DNA from: Planctomycetota bacterium
Lineage (GTDB): Bacteria; Planctomycetota; UBA8742; UBA2392
Direction of reading: 5' to 3'
Assembly: GCA_027493625.1 (NCBI GenBank)
Contig: JAOSKM010000003.1
Span: 434,001 to 498,000 of the forward strand
Length of the DNA: 64,000 nt
Of this stretch, positions 17,436-25,567 are shown piece after piece. The notes under the pieces were generated by a model. That model worked only from the letters and a program-made list of their open reading frames with translations, was not told the origin of the DNA and did no database searches. The first letter of the stretch is position 1. Each line of letters starts with the position of its first letter. The translations under genes were made by a program, and so were the position numbers.

Positions 17436-17968
17436 CTAGCCTTTATAGTGATACACCGCCGGCGGCTTGACCTTGTCCCACGCTGCGCGCGCTTCGTTTG
17501 GCAGGCTGCGATAGACGGGCTCCGAGATACGCAGGCCGGGGCCGCGGCCCATCAGGTGCACATGGTTCATGCCGCTGCCGATCACGTCGTGGCGGCGTTC
17601 CCCCTCGGGGCCGAACTCGCCCTCCACCACCGTGTCCAGGTGCATGTTGCAGCCCGACTCGATGCGCAGCCTGCGCGCGCGGCCGATCTCTTCAATCACG
17701 CGCGCCAGCGCCGCCATCTGCTCCACGGCGTCGGCCGCGCGCTCGGGCGGGAAAACAGACAGCACCGCGTCGCCCATGTACTTCAGCACGCGGCCGCCGG
17801 CCTGGTGCACGGCTGCGACGTTGGCGGTGTAGTAGTCGTGCAGGAAAAGCGCGATCTCGAGGTCGCTGTGGTCGCGCGCCAGCCGGGCAAAACCGGCCAG
17901 GTCGTGAAGGCAAAGCAGCAGCTTTTGTTCGGTAAATTGCGGCGACGCGCCGCGTTCGGCATTGGCCA
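17436..17968 (-). CDS. Adenylate/guanylate cyclase catalytic-domain protein (short)
   Basis: About 177 residues from ATG 17968, preceded by AGGAGC. It is essentially a single class III cyclase-like domain (LHDLAGFARLARD, VHQAGGRVLKYMGDAVLSVFP, HLDTVVEGEFGPEGERRHDVIGSGMN). The metal-binding position LHDLAGF and GDAVL are recognisable, but the usual second Asp and the transition-state Asn/Arg are not obvious, so activity is uncertain. Such stand-alone domains may bind rather than make cyclic nucleotides. Confidence 0.75.
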
Positions 17969-18074
17969 TGACTTGCTCCTGTTCCTGGATCCTGTTTGTT
18001 GCGGGGGTGACTCCCGCCGGGCGCTTTCGCGCTACCGCTGAAAAACGTAGCCGGAGGTGCAGCCGGCGGCAAAT

Positions 18075-18101
18075 CAAAAGCGGACGGCTTTCGCCGTCCG
18101 C
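18075..18101 (-). terminator. Terminator of the SRP RNA gene
   Basis: On the minus strand GCGGACGG-CGAAAG-CCGTCCGC is followed by TTTTGATTT, 11 bp past the RNA. Confidence 0.85.
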
Positions 18102-18111
18102 TGGAAGGAGT

Positions 18112-18191
18112 GGTGGGCGCACCCGTAACAGCCCGCTATGGCTGCTCCGTTTCCGGCCTGACCAGGTTCACGGCGTCACGCCGCACCCACC
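18112..18191 (-). ncRNA. ffs: Signal recognition particle RNA (short 4.5S type)
   Basis: On the minus strand the RNA begins GGUGGGUGCGG and ends CGCGCCCACC-like pairing, enclosing the conserved SRP core: CUGGUCAGGCCGGAA (symmetric loop), ACGGAGCAGCC (tetraloop side) and a closing GGGUGC. The ends pair with each other, as in bacterial small SRP RNA, and a terminator follows. The apical part reads GGAAAC-type rather than GGAAGG. Confidence 0.88.
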
Positions 18192-18284
18192 GCGAACAAC
18201 TGTAGCCGGCGCATTCGGCCGGTCAAGGGACGGTCGGCGCCAACGGGGGCGTTAGCACTTCGTACAACAGGGACGGGGGAACCC

Positions 18285-19220
18285 ATGGCACGACTGCTGA
18301 CGTTGATCCTGATAGCCGCCTGCGCCGCAACCGTGTCGGCACAAGACACCGAGAACCTGAACGGCTCCGTGCCCGGCGACCGGCGCCTGACCTACCTGTA
18401 CGAGATCGACTTCGGCGCCAGCGCCCAGAGCTGGACGCTCAACGTCAGCCTGAACACCAACGCGTCCACCGGGCTTGCGGTCAACCTGATCGACGTGGAC
18501 GCGCTCGCATCCAGCTCAAGCCCCACCCCCACCGCCATCGACAGCGCGGTCGTGACCGTGCCCGGCACCGCGGCCGCCACGCTCAACGGCAGCTACGCGG
18601 GCGTGCACTGCTTCGCGGTCGAGATTGAGACTGCGCAGGGCACCACGGCCTCGGACTACTCGGGCAGCCTGACCGTCAACGCGGGCGCGATCACCTTCAA
18701 GCTGCAGGACCAGTTCGTGAAAAGCGCCACCGGCCTGAAGCTGGCAGTGGGCAAGTTCGCCTTCTGGAGCAACGCCGTGCCGCAGAACAGCACGCTGGCG
18801 CAAAGCCTGGAGCTGGATTTCGGCCCCGCCTCGCACACCGAGTTCTTTCGGCTGGAGGGCATCGGCACCAACATCGTGAAAATCGAGTTCATCGACACCA
18901 CCGGCGGCTCGGCCACTGTGCTGGCCACGTTCACCAACCCGAGCAGCGGCAACGTCGCGGCAGTGCCCATGACCCACAGCGGCAAGGCAACGCTGCGCAT
19001 CAACGTGCAGGCTGAGGCGCTGACGGCGGGCTCGGCCTCGTGGGCGGTAACGGCCCCGTGCAGCGTGAACATCAGCCTGGTGGGCGACCCGGGCTCAGGC
19101 GGCGACAACGACAAGTGCAGCACGGGGGAATCGTCCGGCGGACTGCTGCTTCTGTTAGGTGCGCTAGCAGGGATCACGCTGGCCATGCGACTGGGGCGTA
19201 GAACAGCAAACTACCAATAA
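18285..19220 (+). CDS. Secreted protein with MYXO-CTERM-like sorting tail
   Basis: 311 residues. A signal peptide (ends at VSAQ) precedes a threonine/serine-rich beta-domain with strands such as SWTLNVSLN and ATLRINVQAEAL. The tail is C-S-T-G-E then a hydrophobic helix (GGLLLLLGALAGITLAMRL) and GRR, the Cys-helix-Arg pattern of MYXO-CTERM-type sorting signals. The last residues (TANYQ) are encoded by the start of a family A palindrome at 19201, so the repeat supplied the stop codon. Function unknown; probably surface-displayed. Confidence 0.75.
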   Translation: MARLLTLILIAACAATVSAQDTENLNGSVPGDRRLTYLYEIDFGASAQSWTLNVSLNTNASTGLAVNLIDVDALASSSSPTPTAIDSAVVTVPGTAAATLNGSYAGVHCFAVEIETAQGTTASDYSGSLTVNAGAITFKLQDQFVKSATGLKLAVGKFAFWSNAVPQNSTLAQSLELDFGPASHTEFFRLEGIGTNIVKIEFIDTTGGSATVLATFTNPSSGNVAAVPMTHSGKATLRINVQAEALTAGSASWAVTAPCSVNISLVGDPGSGGDNDKCSTGESSGGLLLLLGALAGITLAMRLGRRTANYQ

Positions 19221-19290
19221 CCATTTTTCAATTGCCACTGCCGCAGCATCCGCAACCCAATTGGTAACTGGTTATTGGTAATTCGCTGTT
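19201..19290. repeat. Palindromic repeat family A, copy 3
   Basis: GAACAGCAAACTACCAATAA...TTATTGGTAATTCGCTGTT, same arms as the copy at 8554, with a different centre. Confidence 0.9.
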
Positions 19291-19399
19291 GAACCCGGAT
19301 TCGAAGGCAGGGACAGCCACGGCTCCGGAACCAAAGCCCGGGATGCCAATCCCGGGCGAACTACCGATCTCTGCTTGCCGTCGAAACAGGCTTCTGATG

Positions 19400-19515
19400 A
19401 AAGGCAACTACGGTGAACCACGAAGGGCCACCAAGGGCCACGAAGAACGGCGTGTGACGTTTTAACTTCGTGGTCCTTCGTGGCCCTTCGTGGTTAATGT
19501 GTTTTTCAGTTGTCG
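19400..19515. repeat. Palindromic repeat family B, copy 1
   Basis: CAACTACGGT, ACCACGAAGGGCCACC units, GAACGG, then TTCGTGG units and CAGTTGTC. The region 19221-19579 contains no gene, only repeats and a terminator. Confidence 0.85.
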
Positions 19516-19538
19516 GTAGAGTGCAGCGTGAGTCCAAG

Positions 19539-19572
19539 GAAAACCGCCCGGCCTTTGCAGGCCGGGCTTTGG
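19539..19572 (-). terminator. Terminator of the MoeZ-like gene
   Basis: GCCCGGCC-TGCAAA-GGCCGGGC on the minus strand followed by GGTTTT, 8 bp after the gene's final TAG. Confidence 0.8.
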
Positions 19573-19579
19573 TTGTTCT

Positions 19580-20764
19580 CTAATACTTCGCCATGTTGGG
19601 ATCGATTTCGTCGGCCCACCTCAACACGCCGCCTACCAGATCGCGCACTTTGGTGAACCCTTGTTCCTGCAGGTATGCCTGGGCCCTCGCCGAGCGCCCG
19701 CCGGAACGTCAGTACACCACGAACTCTTTGTGCTTGTAGGGCTCCAGCTCGGCTACGCGTTCCGCGAACTCGGGCATCGGGATCCAGGCGTCGTAATCGA
19801 GCTTGCAGATGTCCAGCTCGTTGGCGTTACGCAGGTCCACCAGGAAGGGCTTGTCGCCTGCTTCCATGCGCTGCTTGAGCTCGGCGGGCGTGATCTTTTC
19901 GGGCAGACGCTCCTGCTCGCGCTCCTGGGCCTGCATGGCCTTGAGCGCTTCTTCGTTGGGGATGCCGCAGAACTGGTTGTAGTCGATCAACTCGTGGATC
20001 GTGCGGTGTTCGCCGCAGATCGGGCACTTGGGATCCTTGCGGATCTTCAGCTCGCGGAATTTGAACGTCAGCGCGTCGAACACCTGCAGCCGCCCCTTCA
20101 GCGGCTCGCCAATACCTGTGAGAACCTTGATCACCTCCAGCGCCTGCAGCGTGCCCATGATGCCCGGCAGCACGCCCAGCACACCGCCCTCGGCGCAGCT
20201 CGGCACCATGCCCGGCGGCGGCGGGTCCGGGTACAGGCAGCGGTAGCACGGCCCGTCCTTCAGGCCGAACACCGTGGCCTGGCCGTCGAAGCGGAAGATG
20301 CTGGCGTAGACGTTGACTTTACCCTCCAGCACGCAGGCGTCGTTGACCAGGTAGCGGGTGGGGAAGTTGTCGGTGCCGTCGGCGACGACGTCGTACTCGC
20401 TGATGATCTCGCGCGCGTTGGCGCTGCTGAGTGCCGTCTCGTGGATGTGCACCTTCACGTGCGGGTTGATGTCTTTCAGGCGCCGCGCGGCGCTGACCAC
20501 CTTGCGCTCGCCCACGCTGCTTTCGCCGTGGATGATCTGGCGCTGCAGGTTGGAGACGTCCACCACGTCGAAGTCCACGATACCGATCGTGCCGACGCCG
20601 GCGGCCGCGAGGTACATCGCCATCGGCGAGCCGAGGCCGCCCGCGCCCACGCACAGCACCTTGCTGGCCTTCAGCTTCTCCTGCCCGGCCTTGCCGAACT
20701 CCGGCAAAATCAGGTGGCGCGCGTAGCGCTTCAGTTCGTCGCTGCTGAGGGTTGTGTCGCTCAT
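19580..20764 (-). CDS. MoeZ/MoeBR-type adenylyltransferase-sulfurtransferase with selenocysteine in the rhodanese domain (in-frame TGA at 19711-19709)
   Basis: 394 residues when the TGA is read as Sec352. N-terminal ThiF/MoeB/E1-like domain: VGAGGLGSP nucleotide loop, ADGTDNFPTRYLVND, zinc pairs CYRC and CPIC, and the catalytic-Cys region PSCAEGGVLG. The C-terminal rhodanese domain (FLVDLRNANELDI) runs to EFVVY-U-RSGGRSARA, where family members have the active-site loop CRSGGRS, and then on to the typical ending WADEIDP...KY at a TAG (19580-19582). Three bases 17 nt after the TGA form a GGC apical loop on a CTC/GAG plus GGGC/GCCC stem (19699-19681), a SECIS-like hairpin. Known relatives adenylate sulfur-carrier proteins and transfer sulfur for molybdopterin, thiamine or thiolated tRNA. 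Confidence 0.9.
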
Positions 20765-20895
20765 GCCAATGTCCCGATCGCCCTGCCTGGCCCGTGGCGC
20801 GTGATCCTAACGCCCGCAAGCGCCCGCGCAATCCGGCGATCATCCGATTGCGGGGGGCGACCTCGCCTGTACACTCGCGACAAAGGGGACTTGCC

Positions 20896-21696
20896 ATGTC
20901 AAGACTTGCTATCATTGGCGGCGGCTTCATGGGTGGGGCGCTGGCCGAGGGATTGATCGACTCCGGCTGGGGCCGCGACAGCATCACGATCGCCGAGCTG
21001 CGCAACGCGCGGCGCGAATTCATCACGCAGCAGCTGCGCGTGCCCGTCACCGACAGCGCCGCCGAGGCCGTGGCCGGGGCCGACACCGTGATCTTCGCCG
21101 TCAAGCCGCAGCAGATTCACGAGACCCTGCGACTGGCCAAGCCGGCCTTCAGCCACGACAAGCTGGCGATCAGCGTGTGCGCCGGCGTGAAGATCGCCAC
21201 CTTCGAGCGCGAGCTGGACGCCGCACCGGTCATCCGCACCATGCCCAACACGCCGGCCGCCATCGGCCTGGGCGTCACGGCGCTGGCGCGCGGCCGTCAC
21301 GCCACCGACCAGCACCTCGCCCACGCCCTGAACATCCTGAGCACCGTGGGCAAGGTTGTCGTGGTTGATGAGGAACAGATGGACGCCGTCACGGCGGTCA
21401 GCGGCACGGGCCCGGCCTACGTGTTCTACCTGGCGGAAGGGATGATCGAGGCGGCGCAGGAACTGGGATTGAGCAAGCAGCAGGCCTACACGCTGGTGTA
21501 CCAGACCCTGCGCGGCGCAGCCACGTTGCTGGCCCACGACGGCGCCGGCCCCAGCGAGCTGCGGGCCAGGGTAACCAGCCCCAACGGCACAACCCACGCG
21601 GCCATCACGCATCTTGAAACCAAACAGTGGAAGGAAACGTTTAAGCAGGCAGTAGCAGCAGCCAGGAACCGCGCCGAGGAACTGGGAAAGGCTTAA
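20896..21696 (+). CDS. proC: Pyrroline-5-carboxylate reductase
   Basis: 266 residues with AAGGGGA before the ATG. The Rossmann start (LAIIGGGFMGGALAEGLI), FAVKPQQ, RTMPNTPAAIGLG and the C-terminal signature (VSGTGPAYVFYLAEGMIEAA, then LRARVTSPNGTTHAAI) are all present and of normal length. It makes proline from pyrroline-5-carboxylate with NAD(P)H in the cytoplasm. It is divergent from the MoeZ-like gene, 131 bp apart. Confidence 0.96.
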   Translation: MSRLAIIGGGFMGGALAEGLIDSGWGRDSITIAELRNARREFITQQLRVPVTDSAAEAVAGADTVIFAVKPQQIHETLRLAKPAFSHDKLAISVCAGVKIATFERELDAAPVIRTMPNTPAAIGLGVTALARGRHATDQHLAHALNILSTVGKVVVVDEEQMDAVTAVSGTGPAYVFYLAEGMIEAAQELGLSKQQAYTLVYQTLRGAATLLAHDGAGPSELRARVTSPNGTTHAAITHLETKQWKETFKQAVAAARNRAEELGKA

Positions 21697-21769
21697 CGCG
21701 ACCAAACGAAGGAACTCGGACTTACTGATCCCTTCATTAACCCTGCGAAGTCGAAACAGGCACCTGTAG

Positions 21770-21885
21770 AAAAACAACTGCGGTAAACCACTAAGAGCCA
21801 CGAAGGGCCACGAAGAACGGTGGGTCACTCTTTACTTCGTGGTCCTTAGCGGCCCTTCCTGGTTAACATGTTTTTGCAGTTGTCA
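21770..21885. repeat. Palindromic repeat family B, copy 2
   Basis: AAAACAACTGCGGTAAACCA, CGAAGGGCCACGAAGAACGG, then the inverse units TTCGTGGTCC and GCAGTTGTC. Confidence 0.88.
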
Positions 21886-21887
21886 GG

Positions 21888-22045
21888 CACACGAAGAAGC
21901 GATGGAACGAAGAACTGCGAGTCCAAGCCCTCAGCCAGGAAAGGCTGCCCGGTTCACCGACTGTTTTGTCTCATTGTGGCCAAACTGCAGTTGCCGTCCT
22001 TCGCGAACTTCGCCCCCTTCGCCTCTTCGCGTAAACTGACTTGCA
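21888..22045. repeat. Palindromic repeat family C, copy 1
   Basis: CACGAAGAAGCGATGGAACG on the left faces CCTTCGCCTCTTCGCGT on the right. With family B copy 2 it accounts for the geneless stretch 21697-22066. Confidence 0.7.
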
Positions 22046-22066
22046 AGTGCGCAGCACGAGCACGCC

Positions 22067-22810
22067 ATGAACACCGAACTCCCATCCGAACTTCTCACCG
22101 AACTTCGCAAGGCGAAGCGCGTGGCCGTGTTGACCGGCGCCGGCATCAGTGCCGAGTCGAAAATCCCCACCTTCCGCGACGCCATGACCGGCCTGTGGGC
22201 GAGCTTCAGCCCGGAAGACCTCGCCACGCCCGAGGCCTTCGCACGCAACCCCCGCATGGTCTGGGACTGGTACGCCTTCCGGCGCGAGATGTGCGCCAAG
22301 GCCCTGCCTAACCCCGGCCACCTCGCGCTGGCCGAGCTGGAAACCCGCTTCGAAGAGTTCACGCTCACCACCCAGAACGTTGACGGCCTGCACCAGCGCG
22401 CCGGCAGCCGCCGCGTGCTGGAGCTGCACGGCAGCATCACCCGCGTGAAGTGCGCCGACACCGGCCGCCTGCTCGAGGGCGAGATTCCCGCCTGCGACAA
22501 CCCGCCGCCGCGCCACCCGCAGACCGGCGGCCTGCTGCGCCCGGACGTGGTCTGGTTCGGCGAGGCGCTGCCTGAGCGAGCGCTGCTGGAATCCGCCCGC
22601 GCGGCTTTGAGCTGCGATGTCTACTTCACCATCGGCACCAGCGCCCTGGTGTACCCAGCCGCGGCGTTGCCAATCGAGGCGCTGAAGGCCGGCGCCACGG
22701 TGGTGGAGATCAACCCAACCGAGACACCCTTCAGCAACACAGCCAGCTACAGCCTGCGCGGCAAGGCGGGCGAAGTGCTGCCGGCGCTGCTCGCGGCGCT
22801 GCAAGGCTGA
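22067..22810 (+). CDS. Sir2-family NAD-dependent protein deacylase
   Basis: 247 residues. NAD-binding GAGISAESKIPTFR, TQNVDGLHQRAG with its catalytic-site His in LELHGS, and the late motifs PDVVWFGE and TIGTSALVYPA define the family. The zinc site looks incomplete: KCADTG supplies one Cys and IPACD another, and the second CxxC partner positions are replaced, so metal binding may be lost or altered. Sirtuins remove acyl groups from lysines using NAD. Confidence 0.92.
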   Translation: MNTELPSELLTELRKAKRVAVLTGAGISAESKIPTFRDAMTGLWASFSPEDLATPEAFARNPRMVWDWYAFRREMCAKALPNPGHLALAELETRFEEFTLTTQNVDGLHQRAGSRRVLELHGSITRVKCADTGRLLEGEIPACDNPPPRHPQTGGLLRPDVVWFGEALPERALLESARAALSCDVYFTIGTSALVYPAAALPIEALKAGATVVEINPTETPFSNTASYSLRGKAGEVLPALLAALQG

Positions 22811-22873
22811 ACCTCCTGTGGGTCCGCGGCACTCGCTACTACAGGAGCCTTCAGGTCGAAGTGCGCTGCTGGT

Positions 22874-22990
22874 GAAAAGCAACTGCGGTTAACCACGAAG
22901 AGCCACTAAGGGCCACGAAGAACGGCGGGTCACGCTTTACTTCGTGGTCCTTAGTGGTCCTTCGTGGTTAACATGTTTCTGCAGTTGTCA
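22874..22990. repeat. Palindromic repeat family B, copy 3
   Basis: GAAAAGCAACTGCGGTTAAC, ACGAAGAGCC units, GAACGG, then TTCGTGG units and GCAGTTGTC; ends 13 bp before the next gene. Confidence 0.88.
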
Positions 22991-23003
22991 GTAGACTGCC
23001 GCC

Positions 23004-24887
23004 ATGTACGACGTGCTTCCGGAAACACTGGCGCGGGCGCAGCGCGGCATCTGCCCCACCTGCGGCGCGCCCATGCGCCTGGCCGAGGCCGGTCGCGAGG
23101 CGCGCTGCGACTTCTGCGGCGGCAACTCGCAACTGCGCTTCACGCTGCGCGCGCTTGAGCCCGAGGCCGCCAAGCTGGAAAAGGCCGTCATCAAGGGCGC
23201 CACGCGCTGGCTCAGCAAGCAGGCTACCTACCAGGACTGCACCTGCCCCGGCTGCGGCGCGACCTTCCAGGCCGACGCCGGCCACAGCATCCAGACCTGC
23301 AAGTACTGCGGCGCCCAGAGCAAGCTGGAAACGCGACTCGTGCCCATTACCACGGACGACGTCGCCGAGCCCCAGGAGCGCACCCAAGCCGACGTCGAAA
23401 ACCAGAACCGCGACCGCATCGACTATCCGTGGAGCGTCGCCGGCGAACAGCTCGTGTGGCGCCTGCTGCACGAGCCCGACCTCGCCGTACGCGTCAACCT
23501 GGCGACCCACTACAACGCCTGGAGTTACATCAACCACACGGCCGCGCACTTCCTGCCCTGGACCCTGCGCGTGATCCAGCGCGACGAAGACGCCGTCGCC
23601 TTCATTGCCTGCGACGTGATCGGCAAACTGCTGTGCGAAGGGGACCCGACGCTCTGGCCCGGCGTGATCCAGGCCGTGCGCGGCGTTGCCTTCGATGTGA
23701 AGCTCAAGCCCTGCGTGCTGCATGAGCTGGCCCTGGGCAAGGGCGTGTGCGTGAAGACGCTGATCGACGCCGCCGAGTACGCGGCCGCCCACGGTTCTCC
23801 CGGGCTCGCCTGGCAGGCCCTGTGGGGTGTGCAGACGCTGATCGGGCGCAATTTCCCCGAGCACCCGGTGATCGCGCAGATCGTGCTGTACCGGCTGTTT
23901 TACCTGACCGGCCCGGTGCTGGGCTGGGCGCTGGACGCGCTGCGAAACAGCTACCTGCGCGGGCGCTACCCCACCGAGTTCCTGCTGCGCGCGATCGACG
24001 AGTTGGGGGCGGAACGCCCGAGCCTGGTGCCCCACCTGCTGGAATGCCTCTACATCGGCCAGCCTGAAACGGCCGACGAGTTCCGCGCGCGCCTGGGCTG
24101 GATCCGCGATGCCGTCAGCTGGGGCGGCAAGGCCGCGGCGTTCGAGATGCTGTACGCGCCGCCGGGCGACGACAGCGCCCTGTATAAGGAAGCGATCGAG
24201 CTGGTGGACGAGTGCCTGGATGACCCGGACGCAGGCCCGTCGGTTGAGACCGCGCTGATGCGGCTGATCACGGCGCAGGATGAGCGCACGGACCCGGCCA
24301 TTGACGCGCTGATCGAGCGGCGCGGCGAGAGCCTCAGCGAACGCGTGAAGCGCGAGTACATCCGGCGCAACCCGGCAACCAGGCTGCTGGACACCAGCCA
24401 GAAGTACTACTGGCAGAGCGAGCCCAAGCGCGCGCTTGACCCGGGGCTCGAGGCGCTGATCGCGCAATGGAAGCAGGGCATCCGCGACGGCGTGGACGAC
24501 CACCGCGCGCGCATGGACGAAGCCCGCAAGTTCCGCGACAGCGTAAAGGCCGACGTCGAGCTGTTCCTGCGCGAGGGGCCGGCCACGCTGCCGCTCAACG
24601 CCAAGGCCCAGGAGGAGCTGCGCCGCAAACAGGGGCAGGAAGAGCAGCGGCAGCAACGCCAGGCCGCAGCCCAGGCGCGGCAGCAGCGGCAGGAAGCTGA
24701 CGTGGGCTCACAGCAGGCCGAAATGCAGCGCCTGCAGACGGAGTACCAGCAGCAGATGGAGGCGCTGTCGCAGAAACTGATGAACAACATGCACGACCAG
24801 AAACTGGTAATGCAGGTCTCGGCCGAGATGCAGAAACTCGCCACCGACCTGCAGCAAAAGATGCAGAAACTGTTCGGCAACGAATGA
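23004..24887 (+). CDS. Double zinc-ribbon protein with helical-repeat core and coiled-coil tail
   Basis: 627 residues. Four CxxC pairs near the N-terminus (CPTCGAP, CDFCGG, CPGCGA, CKYCGA) form two zinc ribbons. A long helical middle has HEAT-like character (DAVAFIACDVIGKLL, HELALGKGVCVKTLID, PGLAWQALWGVQTLIG). The last 130 residues are a glutamine- and charge-rich coiled coil. There is no signal peptide. The stop overlaps the start of the DUF2625 gene (ATGA), so they form an operon. It may be a scaffold; the function is unknown. Confidence 0.75.
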   Translation: MYDVLPETLARAQRGICPTCGAPMRLAEAGREARCDFCGGNSQLRFTLRALEPEAAKLEKAVIKGATRWLSKQATYQDCTCPGCGATFQADAGHSIQTCKYCGAQSKLETRLVPITTDDVAEPQERTQADVENQNRDRIDYPWSVAGEQLVWRLLHEPDLAVRVNLATHYNAWSYINHTAAHFLPWTLRVIQRDEDAVAFIACDVIGKLLCEGDPTLWPGVIQAVRGVAFDVKLKPCVLHELALGKGVCVKTLIDAAEYAAAHGSPGLAWQALWGVQTLIGRNFPEHPVIAQIVLYRLFYLTGPVLGWALDALRNSYLRGRYPTEFLLRAIDELGAERPSLVPHLLECLYIGQPETADEFRARLGWIRDAVSWGGKAAAFEMLYAPPGDDSALYKEAIELVDECLDDPDAGPSVETALMRLITAQDERTDPAIDALIERRGESLSERVKREYIRRNPATRLLDTSQKYYWQSEPKRALDPGLEALIAQWKQGIRDGVDDHRARMDEARKFRDSVKADVELFLREGPATLPLNAKAQEELRRKQGQEEQRQQRQAAAQARQQRQEADVGSQQAEMQRLQTEYQQQMEALSQKLMNNMHDQKLVMQVSAEMQKLATDLQQKMQKLFGNE

Positions 24888-25567
24888 CGGCCATTCGCAC
24901 GCTTGAGGAGCTGATCAATCTCGATGAACCAGCCTGGCCGCTGGTTCAGGAGTGGATTTCGCGTGCCACCAACAAGATTGAGGTACTGCCACGCGACGAA
25001 CAAGACGCCCGCGATTGCCTCGTGAGTATGCAGATCACCACACGCTCACCGATGGGTGCAATCATCTATCACACTGGCGGGCTGCTGATAGACGATGGCT
25101 GGGTTCGGCTGCTGGGGGCAGGCTGTTCGCGCCTGCCGCGCGGGATGCATACCTGGAACTGGAACCGTGCCGTGATACCCGACGGCCGTCGACCGAAAGT
25201 GGTGTTGATCGCGGACGACGTGATTGGCGGATTCTTTGCGCTGGACGGTGGTCGTTTGGGTGATGGAAAGGGCAACGTATTCTACTTCGCACCCGACACT
25301 CTTGAGTGGGAAGACATGGAACGTGGCTACACCGATTTTTTGCAATGGTGCCTGGAGGGTGACTTGGAGGGCTACTACCAGGATTCGCGCTGGCAGGGAT
25401 GGCGTGACGATGTATCGAAGCTGACTGGAGACCGGGTCATGCACATCGCCCCCTGGTTGTTCAACGAGGGGCCTCCCGTCGACCAACGCAGCCGCAGACC
25501 AGTACCAATCCAAGAGGTCTGGGACATGTTTGTTGGAAACGACCTGCTGGCGGAAGACAGCCGTTGA
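24884..25567 (+). CDS. DUF2625-family protein
   Basis: 227 residues, starting with the family-like TLEELINLDEPAWPLVQEWI and containing LGAGCSRLPRGMHTWNWNRA, ADDVIGGFFALDGG, VFYFAPDTLEWEDM and YTDFLQWCLEG, which are the recognisable blocks of DUF2625 (PF10946). The domain has no known function. It overlaps its upstream neighbour by four bases and its downstream neighbour by four bases. The GC content looks slightly lower than in the neighbours. Confidence 0.85.
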   Translation: MTAIRTLEELINLDEPAWPLVQEWISRATNKIEVLPRDEQDARDCLVSMQITTRSPMGAIIYHTGGLLIDDGWVRLLGAGCSRLPRGMHTWNWNRAVIPDGRRPKVVLIADDVIGGFFALDGGRLGDGKGNVFYFAPDTLEWEDMERGYTDFLQWCLEGDLEGYYQDSRWQGWRDDVSKLTGDRVMHIAPWLFNEGPPVDQRSRRPVPIQEVWDMFVGNDLLAEDSR

